In this document: in pieces, positions 20,750-33,700 of the stretch | Layout of the letters: every line of letters begins with the position of its first letter | How positions within the stretch are numbered: the stretch's first letter is position 1 | Source of the DNA: Chara braunii | Taxonomy: Eukaryota; Streptophyta; Charophyceae; Charales; Characeae | DNA: 57,150 nt | Reading direction: 5' to 3' | Assembly (NCBI GenBank): GCA_003427395.1 | Contig: BFEA01000250.1 | Location: 1,729,917-1,787,066, forward strand | The notes under the pieces: generated by a model | Databases searched by the model: none | What the model saw: the letters and a program-made list of their open reading frames with translations, nothing else | Told to the model about the DNA's origin: nothing | Program-made: the position numbers and the translations under genes

Positions 20750-22740
20750 AAGTAAGAAGAAGCAAACACAATGCCCACATTTAGTTTGCTTTGCTAGTTG
20801 CCAAAGACAATTCCCCCGTTCGATCTGATAAAGCAACAGCTGAAATTTTCCCCGCAGCAAGAGAAGAGGGCCATACAGGCCAAACGTTGTCAGTCAAAAG
20901 AGATGGAGAAAAGGAGGGAGACCTGGAAATCCCCCTGGATAATCTGACCACAGCTTCGGCCTTCTTTCTCGAAAATTCCTGGCCAACCCAGAAGACAACA
21001 AAATTAGTCAAGGGGGAAAAAAGCACAGGGTAAAAGCCCTCCCAAATGACATGATCAAGGAAAGGGACGCAATATATACCCGCCATGCAAGCACGTGTTT
21101 TTTTTACGATGACGCCGCCTACAAATCTGCCAACGACAGCGTAGGGTGGATCAGGAAGCGACTCGCAACCCTCAAAGGATCAGAAGAGGGTGCACGAGAC
21201 TTCTTCCTAATCGAACCTATCTCACCGACGGTATTCACAGTAATCTGTATGTTTGATTCCGATAAAGGAATCATGGACACATGGCGGAGCGTACTCTGCG
21301 GGCGTTCGAAGGTTCGAATTTTCCCTTGGTCCCCCCCAAAGCAACAAAGGCCAGAGGAGAAGCGGGACCAACTTATGATGGCCCACTATTGGGTAGAGTT
21401 CCGTCACGTGCCCATAGAAATTGAAGGGGCTGTATAGGAACTCGCTCAAAAATACGACACTGTTGATTTCATTGACCTAATACCCCCCCACGTGGCTCCA
21501 AGGGACGATTATCTCATGGTAGCCCTGGACGTACCCAACGGACACATTTTTACAATTGACGATGTGATCCTCGTTCATGTGGGAGGAAGGGACTTCAGAA
21601 TTCACACAGCACATAAAACAAGGCCTTGGTGTTTTAAATGTCAGGCATACGGCCACCTCCTGCTCGAATCAGACTGCCCCACTACCTAGCCAAAAGATTC
21701 AGATCCACAGGACGCTTGCTATGTGATCCCTTCAAGGACACCTGGTGGAGAACTGTCGACGCAGGGCACTAAGGATGAGTCTATGTGGATGAACCCCGAG
21801 AAGGAGGAGGGGTAAGAGGATGAGAATGGGAGAAAGGAGAAACAGCGAATTGGAATACAAAACCATCAGACCAATGGATCCCCCCTAAATCGGTGGAGGC
21901 GCAGATGGACAAGACCGTCAACCTCACACATCCTCCCCCCCCCAAAGGAAAAAGTGCACTGACCCACAGACAGCAGAGCAGGTCGGAAGTAGTGGGGACT
22001 GAGCCCTGGACAGAGCCCAGGCCTTAGGACTTCATCACGCCGTCAGACATGGGAGAGCTTTGGCAATCCCCGCCCCCGAAGAAAAAAGCACACTTCAGCA
22101 AGTCAGGTAAAATACAGAACCAAAACAAACGAATTACCCCTGAAAAACTGGACAATCGATTTCAGGCCATAGCACGCACAACAGAAACAGTGGACAAACA
22201 GACAGTCTAGCAGCAGTCAGGGGAATTGGGGCAGAATGAGCAAATAAGAGGGGGAGGGAAAGGCAAGGGACAAGAGAGGCCGGAGACCCTTGGTGGGGGC
22301 AATAGCGAACATACGGACAAGGGGGGAGAGGGAGAGGGAGGGGGAGGGGGAGGGGGAAAGGAAAGGGGCGTGACGGTACATGGGGGAGAGAAACAACTGA
22401 CCCAGGGGAAAGGGGCTGTGAACCTAAACACCCATCGGGTGACCAGGCAACACACCTCAAGGGAGATAGCAGCATTGGACCCTCCTCAACGGCCTCAGGC
22501 CGCGGAAGAACCCCCCCCGCAAAACCGACCTTTCTCACGGGCCCCAGGCCCCAGAAGAACCCCCCCCCCAAAGCGGACTCCTTCGTTCAGGCTTTTGGAC
22601 CTCAACCCATGGATTGGGAACCATCGGCGGGCCCCCTAGAAGAGCAGATGACAGACAATACCCCCAAGGCTTGGGGGTCACAAGGGGAAGAGGATGTCGG
22701 GACCACACTAAGGGGCCTGGAAGATGGTTAATTGGCCAAC
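20750..22740 (+). pseudogene. LINE ORF1 (nucleic-acid-binding protein) with CCHC zinc knuckle
   Basis: Plus-strand frames 20791-21033, 21051-21437 and 21492-21689 form one broken protein. A Lys/Glu-rich N-terminus leads into a compact domain (about 21051-21600; YWVEFRHVPIEIEGAV, DYLMVALDVPNGHIFTIDD) like the folded domain of plant-type LINE ORF1 proteins. A zinc knuckle CFKCQAYGHLLLESDC follows at 21630-21677 (C-x2-C-x4-H-x6-C). The C-terminal region to about 22640 is Pro/Gly/Glu-rich and low complexity. Breaks: a shift in the homopolymer near 21012, a TAG at 21435 and a TAG after the knuckle. The protein would coat LINE RNA in the ribonucleoprotein. No endonuclease or RT follows; the sequence runs into T-rich tails of oppositely oriented LINE ends at 22800. 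Confidence 0.7.
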
Positions 22741-22798
22741 TCCATGCACTATACATAGGCCAAACAGAGTCATACTAAGACAAGGCTTATGTACAACT

Positions 22799-22947
22799 GT
22801 TTTTTGTTTTTTTTGTTTTTTTTTTTTAACAAAACAACCCAAGTGAGTGTTAGAGGTGCTGATAAGAGCAGACACCGCTAGCATGCCCGGGGAGGCTCCA
22901 TCTATCGGTGGGGAGCAACACCTGCTGGAAATCGGGTCCGGCGTCCC
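22799..22947 (-). mobile_element. Solo LINE 3' end, minus strand
   Basis: T-rich tail (22799-22828), then GTGCTGATAAGAGCAGACACC (hairpin-forming region) and the module GGCTCCATCTATCGGTGGGG...CCTGCTGGAAATCGGGTCC at 22896-22947. It is placed in tandem with the next tail at 22948. Confidence 0.65.
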
Positions 22948-25900
22948 TTTTTTTTTTTCTTTTTTTTTTTTTTTTTTAACACACAGCCCGGGCTATGCTA
23001 GGAGTGCTGATATGAGCAGCCACCCCTAGCACCCCCGGGAGGGCTCCATCTATTAGTGGGGAGCTGCACCTGCTGGAAACCGGGTCCAGCGTCCCATTTA
23101 CAAGAGAGGATTATATCCTGAAAGTAAGAACAACGATGAAGATGAGGCCTGCCAACATTGACTACCGTATATCTCAGGGGATTGACTGAGCAGGGGTACA
23201 TAGTGTACATGTGTCTGTTTCCAGTCCTATGCTACTTATCCATGTCCAAAAGAAAGAACCTTTTGCATCTCTTCACCCTCAGAAGCAGGCGCCAGATGTG
23301 CTGTGCAAAACTGATGCTACCTCAGATATGATTTCTTCATGACATGCTTGATCTCCTAGTTTGCAGGACCCACCCCAGGGGGCTCTGGGGAGGGGACCGC
23401 ATGAAAGTCACTTAGAGGTCGCTTAGAACAGGATTAGATAGAATATAATTATAATGGCTTAAACAGAATTAGAACAAAATTAGAAGAAAATTAGAACAGA
23501 ATTAGGACAGAATTTCCATCATAGACAGGGCATGGGGCGGGAACGGGTCGGGAAAATCCGAAGGGGGGCGTAATGGGAACGAGGGTTCTATGTTAGTCCA
23601 CTCTCTGAAGACCAGCCTGTAGTCTCTCATGTGTTCTAGATCCCTTGTCGTGTCCTCTTTATCCCCACTCCATACCACTTTTGCCATCCATCCTTCCCTT
23701 TCCCCTCCCACCCAATCTGTGCAGAAAGCCTTAATTTGTCTCCTGACGTCTCCAGTCTGTTTTAGTAAATCCAGCTGTGACTTTGCATCCTTCCACTTCT
23801 GTGAGAGAAAAGTGTGGATCTGTTGTTGAATCTGTTCTATTATCTCTGATCCCTCCACCCGTACTTTCTCCATAGTCAGTATACATCTCTGCCACCAGAG
23901 TGCCCAGATCACCGCTCTCCTTCCTAATCTGTACATATTCTCTACAAATGTTGTGGCGGTGGCGGCCAATGGCTGGCTAATATAGCTTGCCATGACCAAG
24001 GCCAGGGTATGTCAGGTATCATTTTCCGCCAAATGCGGTCCCACCATCTCCATATGAACAACGCAATCGGACATTGCATGAAAATGTGTTCGATGGTTTC
24101 CGCTTTTTTGTAGGGGGGAAAAAGGGTTAGGCAACGCTGACACCATGGGAGCAGCAACCCTCTTTGCTCAAGATTCGTTCGGTCTGTCAGCCAGTCATTT
24201 GTTGGCAGACAGCGATGAGCTATCTGCCACTAAAGAGAGGAGATTTTCATCGGTTTAGATTTTTGTTCTCTAAACCATTTAATCGGTGTCAGAAGAGATC
24301 GATCCAGATTCAGGTGTTTGACCCATCTGCCATTTACTGTGTCTTTTAACTGCCGCTTTGGTCTGAGCAATCTATAGGCTGATTTCACCGAGATCTGATA
24401 TAGACTAGTGTGACTAGTATGGCTTGTTCTAGCGGCCCTCGTGGCTCTTTTCCTTTGCGGATGCTGCCAGATCCATTCCACTGGGTCTAAAGGCAGGTTT
24501 TTTATTGGTTTCCCGGGTTGAAAGGCCACCTTTTGGCCCTTCTCCTCGATAACCCTTACCCTGTAGAGTAATGACCTGTCTCTCCATACAAGGGGAACTC
24601 TACTTCCTTGGAGAGAACCGGTTTTGGTAATAGTATAGTCCTCAACCAGGGCTATTTGTGGTGAGACCAAATGGATCAAGCCAAGGTTTTGCGGGGACCC
24701 CGTATTTGCCACCCAATCCCCTTCCTCCAATGTGGGACCTCATTTAAGGGTCCGATACCAATCAAGTGGGATAAGTTCAATTATATGTCTCAGTAGTTCT
24801 TCTGTGTGGTGGCAATACCTTAGGGGGCCTCGGAGTTCTTCCCCCGTTTTCCAATCCTTCCTGTCTTCGTCCCACAAATCTCCTACTCTCTGTATCCCAT
24901 TTTTCACCCAACTCTTTCATGGTGAGGACGAACTTACCATCACATAGCCCCTCGTACAGGTTACCCATCTATTCCCAAATAGGGTTCGTCGGTAGATTTT
25001 TTCCCATCGGTCCAGGGGGACCCTGTCTGGAAGCGGGAGCCTGCGCCAAGTTTGTAGCAAGGATGGCCAGAAACTGTCAAACTTCAGCCTCCCTCTTTCT
25101 GCTTATGCCGTATTTTGTGGGAATTTGCGTGGGACTGTCCAAAACCGATCCTCCAACCAAGTCAGTGGGTGGGTTGTGTGGGGGGTTGCTGGGGCCAGAC
25201 GGGCCAGGTGTTCCAAGGCTAGAACACTCCATGGATTTTGTGGGGAGAAGATCAGTTGCTTGATCTATTTTATTCGCAGCGCATGAGCTTGTGTGTCAGG
25301 GTCAATCACTCCCAAGCCTCCGGCTGCTTTTGGTTGTATGATTGAGTCCCAGGCCACCCGACTTATGGCGTTGGGTAGTTTTTCATCCCCCCTCCATAGG
25401 AAGGCTGCTGCTTTTCTTCTTAAGTTTTTTAAGGCCTCTTTACTCAGGGGCCACAATAAGGATTTATACCATAATGTTGCAAAGATCACATTATTAAGCA
25501 CCAAAGCTCTTCCAAATAGAGAGGTGTGTTTGTTTTTCAAATTATTGAGTTTGTGCTGGGTCGGGGTGCCGATCCAATCGTCGTTTATTGGGGGGCGCCC
25601 TTCTATGGTCATGGATACCCCCAGAATCCTGATCGGGGCTTCTGGTGGTTTCCAGGCTATGCGCGGTATAGCAGGAGGCCGTCCCCCCTGGTAGTGGATC
25701 CACCACCATGGTGTCTTGGACCCCCAATTCACTTTCATGTCCGACACTCTCGCGAATTTGTCCATTATTTGTTGGATTTCTTCCATATTACGGTGTGTAG
25801 CCTCCACCATTATTGTGAGGTCGTCTGCAAACAAGGAGCATACTGGGATTGCGTCCTCCGAGATGTTTGTAACTTTGATTTTTGTGATGTTTTTATTTGC

Positions 25901-26945
25901 CCGGAGGTTAGCAGTCAGTGCCTCCATGAGGATGAGGAAGAGGAATGGGGCAATTGGATCCCCTTGGCGTACCGAACGTAGTAATCGTATTGGCGGCGCT
26001 AGGCTTCCGTTTGCCTGTACATATGTGGTGGCGTTTTGATGCAAGATTTGTATCCAATGTCTGAAGTCTGGTCCAAAGTTCATTTTTTTTTTAGGCATTT
26101 GTCCAGAAAAAAACAGTCCTTGTGGTCGTATGCTTTTTCGAAGTCAATGAAGACTAAGGCCGCATTCTGTCGTGAGTGTCTTGTTAGCTGAAGTATTTCA
26201 TGGATTAGCAGGATATTTTCTTGTATGTTCTTGTTTTCCATGAACCCGATTTGGGCAGGGTGGATAATATCCTCCATTACTGGGATCAGTCTATTTGTCA
26301 GGGCTTTGGACAACATTTTATACACTACTGTGAGTAGTGTAATTGATCTATAGTTTCTAATGTCCATCTTGTCCCCTTTTTTGTACAGTAAGGTTAGTAC
26401 CCCTTGTCCCACCCGTTCCCCCATTCCCCCTGTACGCCAGACTTCTTCGTAGAATTCCATGACATCCTAGCCTATAAAATCCCATGTAGTCTTCCAGAAT
26501 TCTTTGGGGAAGCCGTCTATTCCAGGAGCCTTTTCCTCCTTCATTTGCATTAGGGTCGTCCATATCTCGTTTTTAGAGAGCGGGGTTTCCAAGGAGTCAC
26601 GTTGCTAAGGTGTCAAGGCTTTGTTCATTGGTTCCAAAAACTTTCCTATCAGCTCTTCGTGACATTCTGTATGTGTGAGGAAAATAAGTCCTTGTAAAAA
26701 TCATATGTTATCTTCATACAGCGGGTTGTGGTTGTGGCCGGATCTGAATCCCTGGCATTCGGTTCATACAGGGCCTCAATCGAAGTTCGTTGGTGTCGTG
26801 TTTTAGCCATACTAAAGAATCGTGAATCCATCGCCCCTTCTGTGGCGAATTTAGAAAGCCTTGCCCTCGTCTAGGCTCCTTGCCACCGGTATTGTGCATG
26901 CTCAAAAAGTTGATCTTTAAGATTGGGTCCCTTGACATTTAAAAA
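22948..26945 (-). mobile_element. LINE-2: 5'-truncated LINE, minus strand
   Basis: A-tail seen as T at 22948-22977, 3' UTR with the module at 23043-23097, then ORF2 from about 23502 up to about 26940, where LINE homology ends before RT motif 1. A short tandem of attagaac-like units lies at about 23460-23510, just after the ORF2 stop. I did not find a target duplication. Confidence 0.75.
23502..26940 (-). pseudogene. LINE-2 ORF2: reverse transcriptase and zinc-binding region
   Basis: The best-preserved RT in the window. From right to left: VLTLLYKKGDKMDIRNYRSI (about 26390), QIGFMENKNIQENIL, FIDFEKAYDHKD (about 26130), SVRQGDPIAPFLF (about 25960), a single intact SLFADDLTIMVEA (about 25820), MKVNWGSKT, RILGVSM, AAAFLWRGDE (about 25400) and GGLGVIDP (about 25320), all in the frame 25265-26098 apart from one shift near 26090. 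After a gap of decayed frames come the C-terminal parts 24230-24730, with a zinc-binding remnant (PWCQRC, TIEHIFMQC at about 24080-24140) and a tail ending DYRLVFREWTNIEPS near 23590. The AP endonuclease and ORF1 are missing. Several stops and shifts make it inactive. Confidence 0.85.
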
Positions 26946-27620
26946 ATGTTTGTTATGAAGATATTTCGAGCTCATATAAGCATGCCACATGTCCCTCCAG
27001 CTAACAAAGAGGAATCATCTTAAAAATTTCTCAAAACCAACACGTGGACACACCAGACACCCGATGAGCAGCATTGATTGCCCTCAGCTGAGGGGATTAA
27101 CTGCCCATCCAATCGAAAGTCATATCCCTACTGTAATTTTCTCATCATCAAGCACGTAGATCCTTATCATGACATGAGGAGGAGAGGTAATAAGCAGCGG
27201 GAAAGATGGCGCCCCCCCATCGAAATCCTCATTCCTTGCCTATTCTGAACTTCTTATCAGGCCCCCCCAAAAAACTAATAGCGCCTCATCGGTAAGGAAG
27301 AGGGGTAATCAGAAACGGCAGCAATTTATACAAACTCATCATCGAAAGGGAGGCAGGCAGAGAATTATAGCAGAACGACCAAATGGCAGTACAGGACAGT
27401 TTCGCAAGCATCCGTGATATCTATCCGTGGTGCCAATTCCTCAGCACACCCTTTTTCCTGCCACATGATCGAACCCATGTTCTAAAACGCCACACAAGGC
27501 ATACGTTGCCATATTCATTTACCCTTTTTACAAGCATGACCAGTCAACACACAATCCCCAAAAGGGCACGAGAAAACCAGCCTCTCGCGCGCTAACCTTT
27601 GCGACACGTATATCCAAACT
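26946..27620. other. Non-coding, no gene recognised
   Basis: No protein motif or repeat that I can identify; mixed composition. Confidence 0.35.
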
Positions 27621-27623
27621 ACC

Positions 27624-28815
27624 CTATCCCACCCCTACTCGCCACCATCCAGCTTCCCACATCCCCATACAATCTTCCTGCTCACCAAACAGTCTGATCA
27701 CCCACCCCTGTCGCCGAAGACCCTGGTCATTCCTCAAGATAGACCACGAAGCGAAGAAGGAAAGATGAAAAGAAGGGGAAAGAGCCTGCCTACTATCTTG
27801 GTCGTTATCATGTTTGTGGTCGCCAACTGTTTTGTCGTTGTCAATACTGTCATTGCAATGATATCCATTGCACTCGTCGGTGTTCCCAGTCATGTTATCA
27901 CCTGCTGGGTTGTTGATGTCGCTGGTGATGTTGCAATCGTTGCCTTCTCCCAGCGCCCACATGCCGTCGTCATGCACAAAAAAGTTATCGTCGTTAATAT
28001 TTGCACCCCGCAGCACAACCACCGCGAGATCCTCATTGTTGTTGATATTGTCGTTATCACTGCCGTTGTCGCCAATTTCTCCACGCGAAGCACCGTGAAC
28101 ACCATTGTGACCGACGTCGATGCTGATGCTATTATTGAATTTGTTATCGTCCTGTTCCCCACACTGACAACCGTCAGCTTCACATCAATTGTCGTTGTTG
28201 TTGTTGTTTTTGTTATCCCTATTGTCACCGCACACAGCCAAAGCCCCTCCTCCCCGCCGAGCGCACTGAGCAAACAAGCAGTCCCCCCAATCCGCCACGC
28301 GAACCCTGCCTCTCCTCAAGCTCCGTACAGCAAATCGCGACCTCCTTGTCCACAGAAATAACGGAAGTACCGACATCATCCACTTCGTACAATCGATCCG
28401 ACATCGTATCACAAAGCACCTGCCTCTCCTCAAGCCCTCCGTAACAACGCCGTTTCAAGTCTTCACATCTTGTATTGTCATGCACTCCTTCCCAAAGCTC
28501 CGCGAAGATTACTCTCAGTTTCCCCATCATTTCAGTACACTCACTCAACTCAGCCATCTCCTGTGCTCTCCCGACAGTACTCAACCTTCGAAGCACAAGA
28601 TTTGCGCGGATCTCCTCCCCCCACCCGATCAACAATTCCTCTCCCTCCTCCAAAAGTTTCGGTGATAAGTTGTGGCGATGTTCTATCAGCGCGGCATAGA
28701 TATTCTCCATCTGTCGCTTTTGCGTCCGCACCATATCCAGCGTTTCTTTGTCTTCTTCAAACGAAGCAGCAGCCGCTGCATCCTGCCTGAACGCCGCATC
28801 CATCGCCAACATCAT
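27624..28815 (-). CDS. Unrecognised gene candidate: helical N-terminus, Asp/Asn-rich C-terminus
   Basis: On the minus strand a Met at 28815 opens a 196-residue frame with heptad-like helical sequence (SFEEDKETLDMVRTQKRQME, ELSECTEMMGKLRVIFAELW) and two LEERQ phrases 50 residues apart (LEERQVLCDTMSDRLYEVDD and ELEERQGSRGG). It ends at 28225. In another frame, from about 28250 to 27690, the sequence reads as an Asp/Asn/Gly-rich domain (CGDNRDNKNNNNNDN, then a single TGA, then further GDNGSDNDNINNNED and NINDDNFFVHDDGMW text). The low-complexity part is biased the same way on both sides of the stop, which suggests one coding unit broken by a shift and a stop, or an intron I cannot place. TATAAG lies about 45 bases upstream of the start. 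I assign no function. It could also be chance repeat-driven coding. Confidence 0.3.
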
Positions 28816-29131
28816 TTTATTTGTCTTATTATGTTATCAAGGCTGCCCCCAAAACTCACGCGCTGCTTATACGATCCAATCTTTCAATCCCTCACGCCGA
28901 TATGTCGTTGCCTCAGGATGCCACGTGAGACAACCCCACCTACGCCCATTGCCAAAACACCAAGCGGACACCCAAACAACCAAGAGCAGCTATGGCGCTC
29001 CCCAGAGTCGCCACCTCTGCCCCAGTCTGCGGAGTGCGGTCGGGCCTCGCCGACCGGTCCGCAGCGCAGGTTAGCGCTAATAGCGCTCCGTGTCCACCAC
29101 CTCTGTGTTGTGCTTCTTGTGGGGATCTGGC
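28816..29131. other. Non-coding spacer
   Basis: Upstream region of the candidate gene at 28815 on one side and of LINE-3 on the other. The palindrome TTAGCGCTAA near 29070 is the only thing that stands out. Confidence 0.3.
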
Positions 29132-29206
29132 ACCATGTGTACAACTGTTTTCTTTACTTTATGAGAGCACCATGATGTGTACAACTGTTTTCTTTACTTG
29201 ATGAGA
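29132..29206. repeat. 36-bp direct repeat
   Basis: ATGTGTACAACTGTTTTCTTTACTT...ATGAGAGC occurs twice in tandem. The TGTACAACTGTTTT core also occurs at 22791, at the end of the ORF1 region, which suggests it is LINE sequence. Confidence 0.6.
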
Positions 29207-29255
29207 GCCCTAGCCTGAATCAGGCTTTGGGACAAGGTATATCCCCGGAAATTGA

Positions 29256-29860
29256 TTGACAACAAATGTTGTGCAGAGTCTGGAATATTGTGCACAAAAA
29301 AATTCATCCCCCCACAACGATAGGAACGTCAGACCTATCCAAGAGGATAGTAAATACAGGCCGCGCAGACAAGCCCCCCCCACACCCCCTGATCGGCCAC
29401 GACAAAAAGGAGGTACACAACAGGCCATGCACAATGAACAAACCGAGCAGGGAGAGCGCGAGGCCGCAGAGGCAGCAAAGGAAACAAGACCCTCAAAGCG
29501 GGCAAAACTCCGCCATCTCATTGAGAAGGGGCTATACCACAAAAGTTTGTCGAAGGGGGACAAGGTGTTGGTGCTTTCCATCAGGAAGAAGGTTGGAAAT
29601 GGGAACTGGGTCTGTCACCCGCCGAACCAGAGAACCCATATACCCCTGCCTATAGAGGAATGACATTGCATGGCTGGCATATGCAGAGGGAAGAGGCATT
29701 TAGGACCCACGAGGTCACATGATTCAGTACAGACCATTACGAACAGGGGCAATGACCACCATCACTATGTCATCAAAGAACCTGAAGATGGCTTACAAGG
29801 ATCTCTATGTGACATTCGAAGACAACAAGGAGGCAGGTTTACAATGACACATGCATAAGA
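29256..29860 (+). pseudogene. LINE-3 ORF1 C-terminal region
   Basis: A frame of 135 residues (29256-29663) is rich in Gln/Glu/Arg and ends with a compact basic segment (KRAKLRHLIEKGLYHKSLSK). It precedes the endonuclease, where ORF1 ends in LINEs of this layout. There is no zinc knuckle here; the recognisable knuckle-bearing part is at 21.6 kb in another copy. The assignment rests mainly on position. Confidence 0.35.
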
Positions 29861-30067
29861 CGTTTTTGGACACCCAACAATTGAAAATAAAACCAAGTAA
29901 CATATGGTCGACCGATGATCTACTCACATGTATATGCACAATACTGAGGAAAAATATCCTCAAACAAAGGGGTGGACTGGGAGATGCAAGAATAGTCACA
30001 GTTACGAAACAGATAATGGAGGGGAGGGTAAAGGGGCACACAAACTGCGATGGATTGGATATAAATT

Positions 30068-30770
30068 GTGTATGGTAAAAACAAAAAATGGAGACATACC
30101 CTCCAGCAGGCAGACCTTGATATGAGATCGATTGATGTAAATGGTCTAGCGTCCCACAACCCGAAAAAAAACGAAGCGTTATGGGACTTAATGGGAGGGG
30201 TCAGTGGAAGAACATGGTCGGACGTAGTTTGCGTCCAGGAAACTCGCCTAATGGACACACCAGAGCACCACAGGGCACACAAGCAAGCTTGGCCTTTCCA
30301 AGGCTACCAAGCTTTTGCCCCCAAACCGGGGAGTGTCGGGGTGACAATATGGATCCCGCCAGAATCACGATTAGAAGTACTCAACTGGGAGATGAATAAG
30401 GAGGAGGGACGATGGGTTAAGGTGTCGGGCATGTTGGAACTAGAAGTGGTGTGCCTTGTATCCCTATATGCCTCTAACACAACCCGTGAGAGAAAAACTT
30501 TTTCTGAAAAAATTGAAACGGTCCCTACCCCAGATTTTCCAATAATCCTAGCCGGAGACTTCAATGCCGCACTGGATAAATGGCTGGACCGAGAGAAAGT
30601 CTCCCCCACTACCGCATACAATGCAGAGGAGGACGAGCAGATGCTATGAGACATATGCGCTCCCCTCTCGATATTCGACACCTTCAGGCGCAGCTACCTG
30701 ACCGAAAGAGTCTTTACCTGTATTCAAAACAATGACCCCGTCGGACTGTTTAAATCCTGGATCGATTTAA
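30068..30770 (+). pseudogene. LINE-3 AP-like endonuclease domain
   Basis: The 193-residue frame shows the order of the exonuclease-endonuclease-phosphatase fold: SIDVNGLASHNPKK (the Asn of motif 1), DVVCVQETRL (the metal-binding Glu), VVCLVSLYASN, and FPIILAGDFNAALDKW (Asp and Asn of GDFN). A TGA at 30648-30650 interrupts it, and the downstream text (FDTFRRSYLTERVFTCIQNN) continues the fold without a clear final SDH motif. The enzyme would nick target DNA to prime reverse transcription. The frame before 30068 is open with other text; the real ORF2 start is unclear. Confidence 0.75.
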
Positions 30771-30772
30771 TA

Positions 30773-33700
30773 TTGGCTTTAGAAGAGTTGGGAGAGGGGC
30801 TCACTGTGGTGGCAATACTACCGACCAGCATGTACCTAGGTCGGGACCACACGATGTGTATGGCAGTTTGGACCTTTCGCAAATGGCCAAACCAGGGGGC
30901 TAGCTACTATAAACTCAATACCTCCCTGATTCGATCAAAATCCTTCGAGAAATACCTGCAGCAAGTTCGAGAGTTCTGGAAAGACTACCGCCCTCAACAA
31001 GATTCTCATATCGCATGGTTTAACAACAAACTTTTTTTATGGCAAAAAAATGCAACGAATATTTCAAATACACACCAGCAAGAAATCATGATTATGCAAA
31101 ACCTCGTGGACGCATAACAAAAGCAAAACTCGCAAGGGCAGGAACAAAGGACCTTTGAACTACAAACTCACATACAAGACTTAAAGACCCTGCTACTGAA
31201 ACACGCACAGTATCGATGGTAGGGAGCCCAAACAATGACAAGGTTATCCAGGTTCTCTACTGAAGGAACAGTGGAATCTCACTTCTTCAGCCTGACCAGA
31301 ACACGAAGCAAAAAGACCACGATCAAGGCCCTTTACAAACCGAAAGTCAGGGAATCGGCTCCGGTCGTGACCACGACCTGATGCACTAAGATAACATACA
31401 ACTTCTACAAAGATTTTTTCTCCTTGCATGCGGACAAGTCGGAAGCGCCATACCACGATCACCTAATAAAAAATTTGTTGGAACCGATAAACAAAACACT
31501 GACACCCGAACAACGCGAATCCTTAGAGGCCCCACTCTCGAAACAAGAGATATGGACTGCCCTCCTGCAAATGAAGGAGGAGAAGGCACCCGGGATTGAC
31601 GGCTTCCCTAAGGAGTTTTGGGAAACCACATGAGATTTTTTTAGCCAGGATATCATGGACTTCTACGAAGAAGTATGGATCACATGTGAGATGGGAGAAA
31701 AAAAGGGGCAAGGGATACTGACCCTCCTATATAAGAAAGGGGATAAAATGGATACCAGACATTACCGCCCAATTACAGTCCTCACAAAGTCACAGTAGTG
31801 TACAAAATGTTATATAAAGTCTTACAAACAAAATGATCTCGGTAATGGAAGACATCATCCATCCCTCCCAAACCGGCTTCATGGAGAATAGGAATATACA
31901 AGAGAATATTTTGTTGGTCCCATGAGATACTCCAGCTCACGAGACACTCTCGTCAAAACGTGACCTTGTTTCATCGACTTCGAAAAGGCCTATGACCATG
32001 TGGACTGGTTGTTTCTGGACAGATGTTTGGAAAAAATGAATTTTGGGCCAGATTTCAGGCACTGGATACAAATCTTACGCAAAAATGCAACCACTTGTGT
32101 CCAAGTCAACAGATGTCTTGCGTGGCCCCTACACCTGGAGCGGTCGGTTTGCCAGGGGGACCCAATTGCACCCCTTCCTTTCCCTGGTCATTATGGAAGC
32201 ACTAGCTACCAACCTTCAGACAAAAACATGACTAGAATTCGAGTCACAAGCATTCCGGAGGATGCAATCCCGGTGTGCTCCCTGTTTGGGATGATCTCAC
32301 AATAATGGTAGAGGTCACACACTGCAACATGGAGAAAATTCAAAAGATGATGAAAAAGTTTGTCAGGGTTTTCGACATGACAGACAATTGGGGGAGCAAG
32401 GCACAAGGATGGTGAATTCACTATCAAGGGGAACGCCTTCCAGAGTCACCACGCATTACATGGATGCCGTTAGAGACCCCGATAAGAATCCTAGGGGTAT
32501 CCATGACCACAAAGGGGTGTCCACCAATCAATGGCGAATGGATCAGCGATCCGGCTCAGCAAAAACTAAACAATTGGAGAAACAAACACACATCCCTGTT
32601 CGGTCGCGCACTAGTAGTTAACAATGTAATCTTTGCAACATTATGGTACAAGTCCTTATTGTGGTCACTAAGCAAAACGGCCCTAAGCAGCCTAAGAAAA
32701 AATGCAGCGGTTTTTCTATGGAGGGGAGATGGCGAGCAAAGCAATGTAATTAGCCGAGTGGCGTGAGATTCAATTATCCAGCCTGAGGTGGGGGGAGACC
32801 TAAGAATAATTGACCCAACCCACAAACGGTTATCGGATAGCTGAAAATTCAGGAATGAAAATTCTGAAGTGAAGAGTTTTGGGTAGTCTGAAAATCCTGA
32901 ATGGTTCTGAAGTGGTGAAAGGTTCGACGACCCTGAAAACCACCTGTTTAGGCAGGCTGCATCCTGAAGTGGTGAAGGGTGTCCTGAAGTGGTCAACTGA
33001 GAGTTTTGGGCAGTTTGAAAATCATGAATGGTCCTAAAGTGGTGAAAGGTCCGAAGACCATGAAAACCACCCTTCACCACTTGAGGATGCAGCCTGCCTA
33101 AACATGTGGTTTTCAGGATCTTCGGAGCTTTCACCGCTTCAGGACCATTCAGGATTTTTAGACATGAATGGTCCTGAAGTGGTGAAAGGTCCGAAGACCC
33201 TGAAAACCACCTGTTTAGGCAGGCTGCACCCTGAAGTGGTGAAGGGTGTCCTGAAGTGGTGATGAAAAATACAACTGTTGTTAACCTTCTCTCACCCAAC
33301 CACCCAAGTGCAAGCATTACGGTTAAAATGGATTAAAAAGCTCATTTTCGCCCCCCACAACCCATGATGCATTGTAACTCTGGAACACTTGGCCCGACTG
33401 GCCCCGATAACCCCCCAAACGATCCACCCACTAACATGGATGGAGGACCGTTTCTGGACGTTCCCACGTAAGCTCCCACAAGGAAATGAGAGGTTGGATG
33501 GCGGCGGCCAAACGATGTATAACGTTTCACCATCTCTGCTAGAAACCTGGTGTAGACTCCCACTCCCAGACAGGACCTTCCCCAACCGTTGGGAAAAAGT
33601 CTACCGACAACCCCTCTTTGAAAATCGATGGGTGACAGATCTGAGAGGTTGCGTCATGACAAGCCCATCCCTGCCTTGAAAAAGTTAGGTTAAACGAGTA

